Part shown: piece by piece, positions 61,765 to 64,000 of the stretch | How positions within the stretch are numbered: the stretch's first letter is position 1 | Layout of the letters: each line of letters starts with the position of its first letter | Translations under genes and position numbers: made by a program | The notes under the pieces: generated by a model | Database searches by the model: none | What the model was told of the DNA's origin: nothing | What the model saw: only the letters and a program-made list of their open reading frames with translations | Assembly (NCBI GenBank): GCA_039817415.1 | Contig: JBCBVV010000002.1 | Coordinates: 1-64,000 of the forward strand | Direction: 5' to 3' | DNA: 64,000 nt | Source: JALEFZ01 sp039817415 | Lineage (GTDB): Bacteria; Bacteroidota; Bacteroidia; J057

Positions 61765-62191
61765 GTTGAGAGGGAATAGGATGTTACAGTTTTGCACATA
61801 CACTCTTTCACAACCTAGAAGATACCTTTTTGTAAAAGCCTTGTAAAAGAGAGGGAGCTCAAGAGATATCACACTACACTTTTTTCCAATTAGGGAAAGT
61901 TAATATGGAGCGGCCTGCAGAAAATCTGTAGGCTGTTTTTTGTAGGTATGGTAGGGGGCTGATGATGAGGGCAATACAGAAGACGTAAATTAGAAAAATC
62001 CTATATCTACAATTTTGGACATTTCCAACAATTGTGCCAGACTGGCATCTTATCCCCATCATGTGTGAATAAGTATAATTGGTGAATTATGGTAGGGGGT
62101 ATAAATTACAATATACAAAATGGTTATTCCCCTCCGAAAGACATGAATAGCCTCACTCATTGATTATAGAGCTGAAAACGAGAAAGAACTA
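61765..62191. other. Upstream region of the ribonucleotide reductase gene
   Basis: 427 bases without a gene. It holds the terminator of the preceding gene, a 12-bp direct repeat TATGGTAGGGGG (61947-61958 and 62088-62099), an imperfect inverted repeat (62009-62018 with 62025-62035) and GCCAGACTGGC (62036-62046). A cobalamin riboswitch was looked for because the downstream enzyme uses B12, but its conserved box was not recognised. Confidence 0.5.
61913..61941 (+). terminator. Terminator of the second GldN-like gene
   Basis: GCCTGCAG / CTGTAGGC form an 8-bp stem (one wobble) with a 5-nt loop, followed by TGTTTTTT. It lies 149 nt after the stop codon. Confidence 0.75.
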
Positions 62192-64000
62192 ATGGTAATT
62201 CCAACTCAAACCCAAGATGCCCATAAGGGTATGCAACTGAAGTCTTATACGTATGAGGAAGTCCTCGAAGCCTCAAAGAAGTACTTCAATGGCGATGAAC
62301 TGGCGGCAAATGTGTGGATAAATAAGTATGCTCTGAAGGACTCATACGGTAATCTATATGATCGCACACCAGATGATATGCACAAAAGATTGGCGAAAGA
62401 AATCGCCAGGATTGAGAAGAAATATCCCAATCCAATGTCCGAGAAGGAGATTTATGCAGGATTAAAGAATTTTAAACATGTCGTACCGCAGGGAGGTCCT
62501 ATGGCTGGCGTGGGTAACCAATTCCAGATTGTCTCCCTTTCTAACTGCTTCGTCATCGGGCATGACCACCTTGCAGACTCTTATGGAGGTGTGATGAAAC
62601 TAGATGAAGAGCAGGTGCAACTCATGAAGAGAAGAGGTGGTGTCGGTCACGATTTGTCATATATTCGTCCAAAGGGTAGCCCCGTAATGAACTCGGCCCT
62701 AACCTCTACAGGAGTTGTTCCTTTCATGGAAAGATACTCTAATTCTACCCGTGAGGTCGCTCAGGATGGACGTCGTGGCGCCTTGATGTTGTCTATTTCT
62801 GTCAAGCACCCTGATGCAGAAAACTTCATCGACGCCAAAATGGATGGGACCAAAGTAACAGGTGCGAATGTCTCTGTCAGAATATCAGATGACTTTATGC
62901 AAGCTGTGAAGAAAGAGAGTCCATTCCATCAGCAATATCCATTGGATAGCAAAGATCCTCTTTTCACAAAAGAAACAGACGCAAAGAATTTGTGGGATAA
63001 AATCATCCACAATGCTTGGGCATCCGCTGAACCCGGTATTCTATTTTGGGATACTGTTATCAGAGAGTCCATTCCTGATTGCTATGCTGATCTCGGTTTC
63101 AAGACCGTATCAACCAATCCATGTGGTGAGATTCCTTTGTGCCCTTACGATAGCTGTCGTCTATTGGCCATCAATCTGTATAGCTTTGTTAAAAACCCTT
63201 TCACCAAGAAAGCAAGCTTCGATTTCGATCTGTTTAAGAAGCATGTCGTGATGGCACAACGTGTCATGGATGACATTGTAGACCTTGAATTAGAGAAGAT
63301 TGACCTAATTCTTGATAAAATCAACAAAGATCCAGAGCACGAAGAGATCAAGCGTACAGAAAGAATCCTTTGGGAGAAGATCAGAGCTAAGTGTGAAAAT
63401 GGACGTAGAACAGGTGTAGGCATCACTGGTGAAGGCGATATGTTGGCGGCCTTGAACATGCGTTACGGTTCTGATGAAGCGACAGAATTTTCTGTTAATG
63501 TACATAAGACCCTGGCCCTTACTGCTTATAGAGCTTCTGTTGACATGGCGAAAGATCGTGGTTCCTTCCCCATCTTCGATGCCAAGAGAGAAGAAAAGAA
63601 CCCATTCATCGGTAGAATCAAAGAGAATGATCCAGAGCTCTATGAGGATATGCTGAAGCATGGTCGTCGTAACATTGCGATGTTGACGATTGCGCCTACG
63701 GGAACAGTTTCTCTTATGACCCAAACGACTTCAGGTATTGAGCCTGTATTCATGGTGTCCTATAAGCGCCGTCGAAAGGTAAATCCTAATGACAAAAATG
63801 CGACTGTTGATTTTGTAGATGAAGTAGGGGATAGCTGGGAGGAGTACCATGTATTCCACCACCATTTCCGCACATGGTTGTCTATAAATGGATATGACCT
63901 CGATGAGGTAGCAAAGATGGATCAGGATTCTCTGAATGAGCTGATCAAGAAGTCTCCTTACTACCACGCCACTTCGAATGACGTAGACTGGGTAGCCAAG
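62192..64000 (+). CDS. nrdJ: Adenosylcobalamin-dependent ribonucleotide reductase (class II), partial
   Basis: 603 codons from ATG 62192 to the window edge with no stop; the 3' part is missing. RNR signatures: VSLSNCFVIG (the first redox Cys, about 119), RRGGVGHDLSYIRPKGSPV, VSTNPCGEIPL with the thiyl-radical Cys (about 311) and conserved Glu, GRRTGVGITGEGDMLAAL, and MLTIAPTGTVSLMTQTTSGIEP. The order and lack of an N-terminal ATP-cone fit class II enzymes of Bacteroidota, which reduce nucleotides with adenosylcobalamin and without oxygen. No nrdB-like gene is visible before the edge, in agreement, but it cannot be excluded beyond. Confidence 0.93.
   Translation, partial: MVIPTQTQDAHKGMQLKSYTYEEVLEASKKYFNGDELAANVWINKYALKDSYGNLYDRTPDDMHKRLAKEIARIEKKYPNPMSEKEIYAGLKNFKHVVPQGGPMAGVGNQFQIVSLSNCFVIGHDHLADSYGGVMKLDEEQVQLMKRRGGVGHDLSYIRPKGSPVMNSALTSTGVVPFMERYSNSTREVAQDGRRGALMLSISVKHPDAENFIDAKMDGTKVTGANVSVRISDDFMQAVKKESPFHQQYPLDSKDPLFTKETDAKNLWDKIIHNAWASAEPGILFWDTVIRESIPDCYADLGFKTVSTNPCGEIPLCPYDSCRLLAINLYSFVKNPFTKKASFDFDLFKKHVVMAQRVMDDIVDLELEKIDLILDKINKDPEHEEIKRTERILWEKIRAKCENGRRTGVGITGEGDMLAALNMRYGSDEATEFSVNVHKTLALTAYRASVDMAKDRGSFPIFDAKREEKNPFIGRIKENDPELYEDMLKHGRRNIAMLTIAPTGTVSLMTQTTSGIEPVFMVSYKRRRKVNPNDKNATVDFVDEVGDSWEEYHVFHHHFRTWLSINGYDLDEVAKMDQDSLNELIKKSPYYHATSNDVDWVAK

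Noticed and set aside
62009..62191. Cobalamin riboswitch before nrdJ
   Set aside because: No recognisable B12 box or the expected core could be traced by eye.

Overview
The window reads as ordinary chromosome from a gliding-type member of the Bacteroidota. The evidence is a giant SprA (type IX secretion translocon), two GldN-family proteins, a very large secreted protein with a type IX (T9SS type A) C-terminal sorting domain, a free-standing CHU_C-like domain protein, an S46 dipeptidyl peptidase, many lipobox lipoproteins, and a TTTG-N20-TAnnTTTG promoter in front of rpsO. I cannot place it below phylum; a Cytophagia- or Saprospiria-like lineage is a guess. No rRNA, tRNA, CRISPR array, insertion sequence or phage region was seen. 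Coding is dense on both strands, and intrinsic terminators are clear at many transcript ends.

Layout. 1-5.4 kb: the 5' part of a degenerate CHAT-like protein with near-perfect 35-residue acidic repeats, divergent from a two-domain AAA+ ATPase, then a DUF3052-like protein and two lipoproteins. 5.7-14.2 kb: pdxA-pepA, rsmA, uvrC, a CHU_C-like secreted protein, and a minus-strand operon of TPR protein, ribH and a polysaccharide-deacetylase-like protein. 14.4-32.5 kb: secretion and motility block with the 2011-residue T9SS cargo, an orphan histidine kinase, an outer-membrane barrel, ruvA, sprA and gldN. 32.8-36.8 kb: inosine/xanthosine triphosphatase, L-2-hydroxyglutarate oxidase, and a serine hydrolase fused to a GH3 C-terminal-like domain.

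37-41 kb: a tight plus-strand operon in which a longin/roadblock-like protein, a Rab/Ras-like small GTPase and a small PAS-like protein overlap each other and run on into lpxK and a beta-propeller phytase. This is my best candidate for an undescribed system: a bacterial small-GTPase switch with its probable regulator and sensor, wired to an envelope-biogenesis gene. 41-49.4 kb: MATE exporter, rpsO-pnp, a large FAD/Fe-S 2-hydroxyacid dehydrogenase and a lipoprotein-anchored prohibitin. 49.6-60.8 kb: amidohydrolase, anmK, S46 peptidase, SDR, GNAT, cutA, a two-gene membrane redox module (polyferredoxin plus FAD/NAD oxidoreductase) and prmC. 60.9-64 kb: a second GldN-like protein and the 5' part of an adenosylcobalamin-type ribonucleotide reductase gene.

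Functional themes are T9SS/gliding (SprA, two GldN, cargo), envelope upkeep (LpxK, AnmK, serine hydrolase), removal of both 2-hydroxyglutarate enantiomers (LhgO and the YdiJ-like enzyme) and peptide use (S46 peptidase, PepA). All calls come from reading sequence and motifs; no database search was run.
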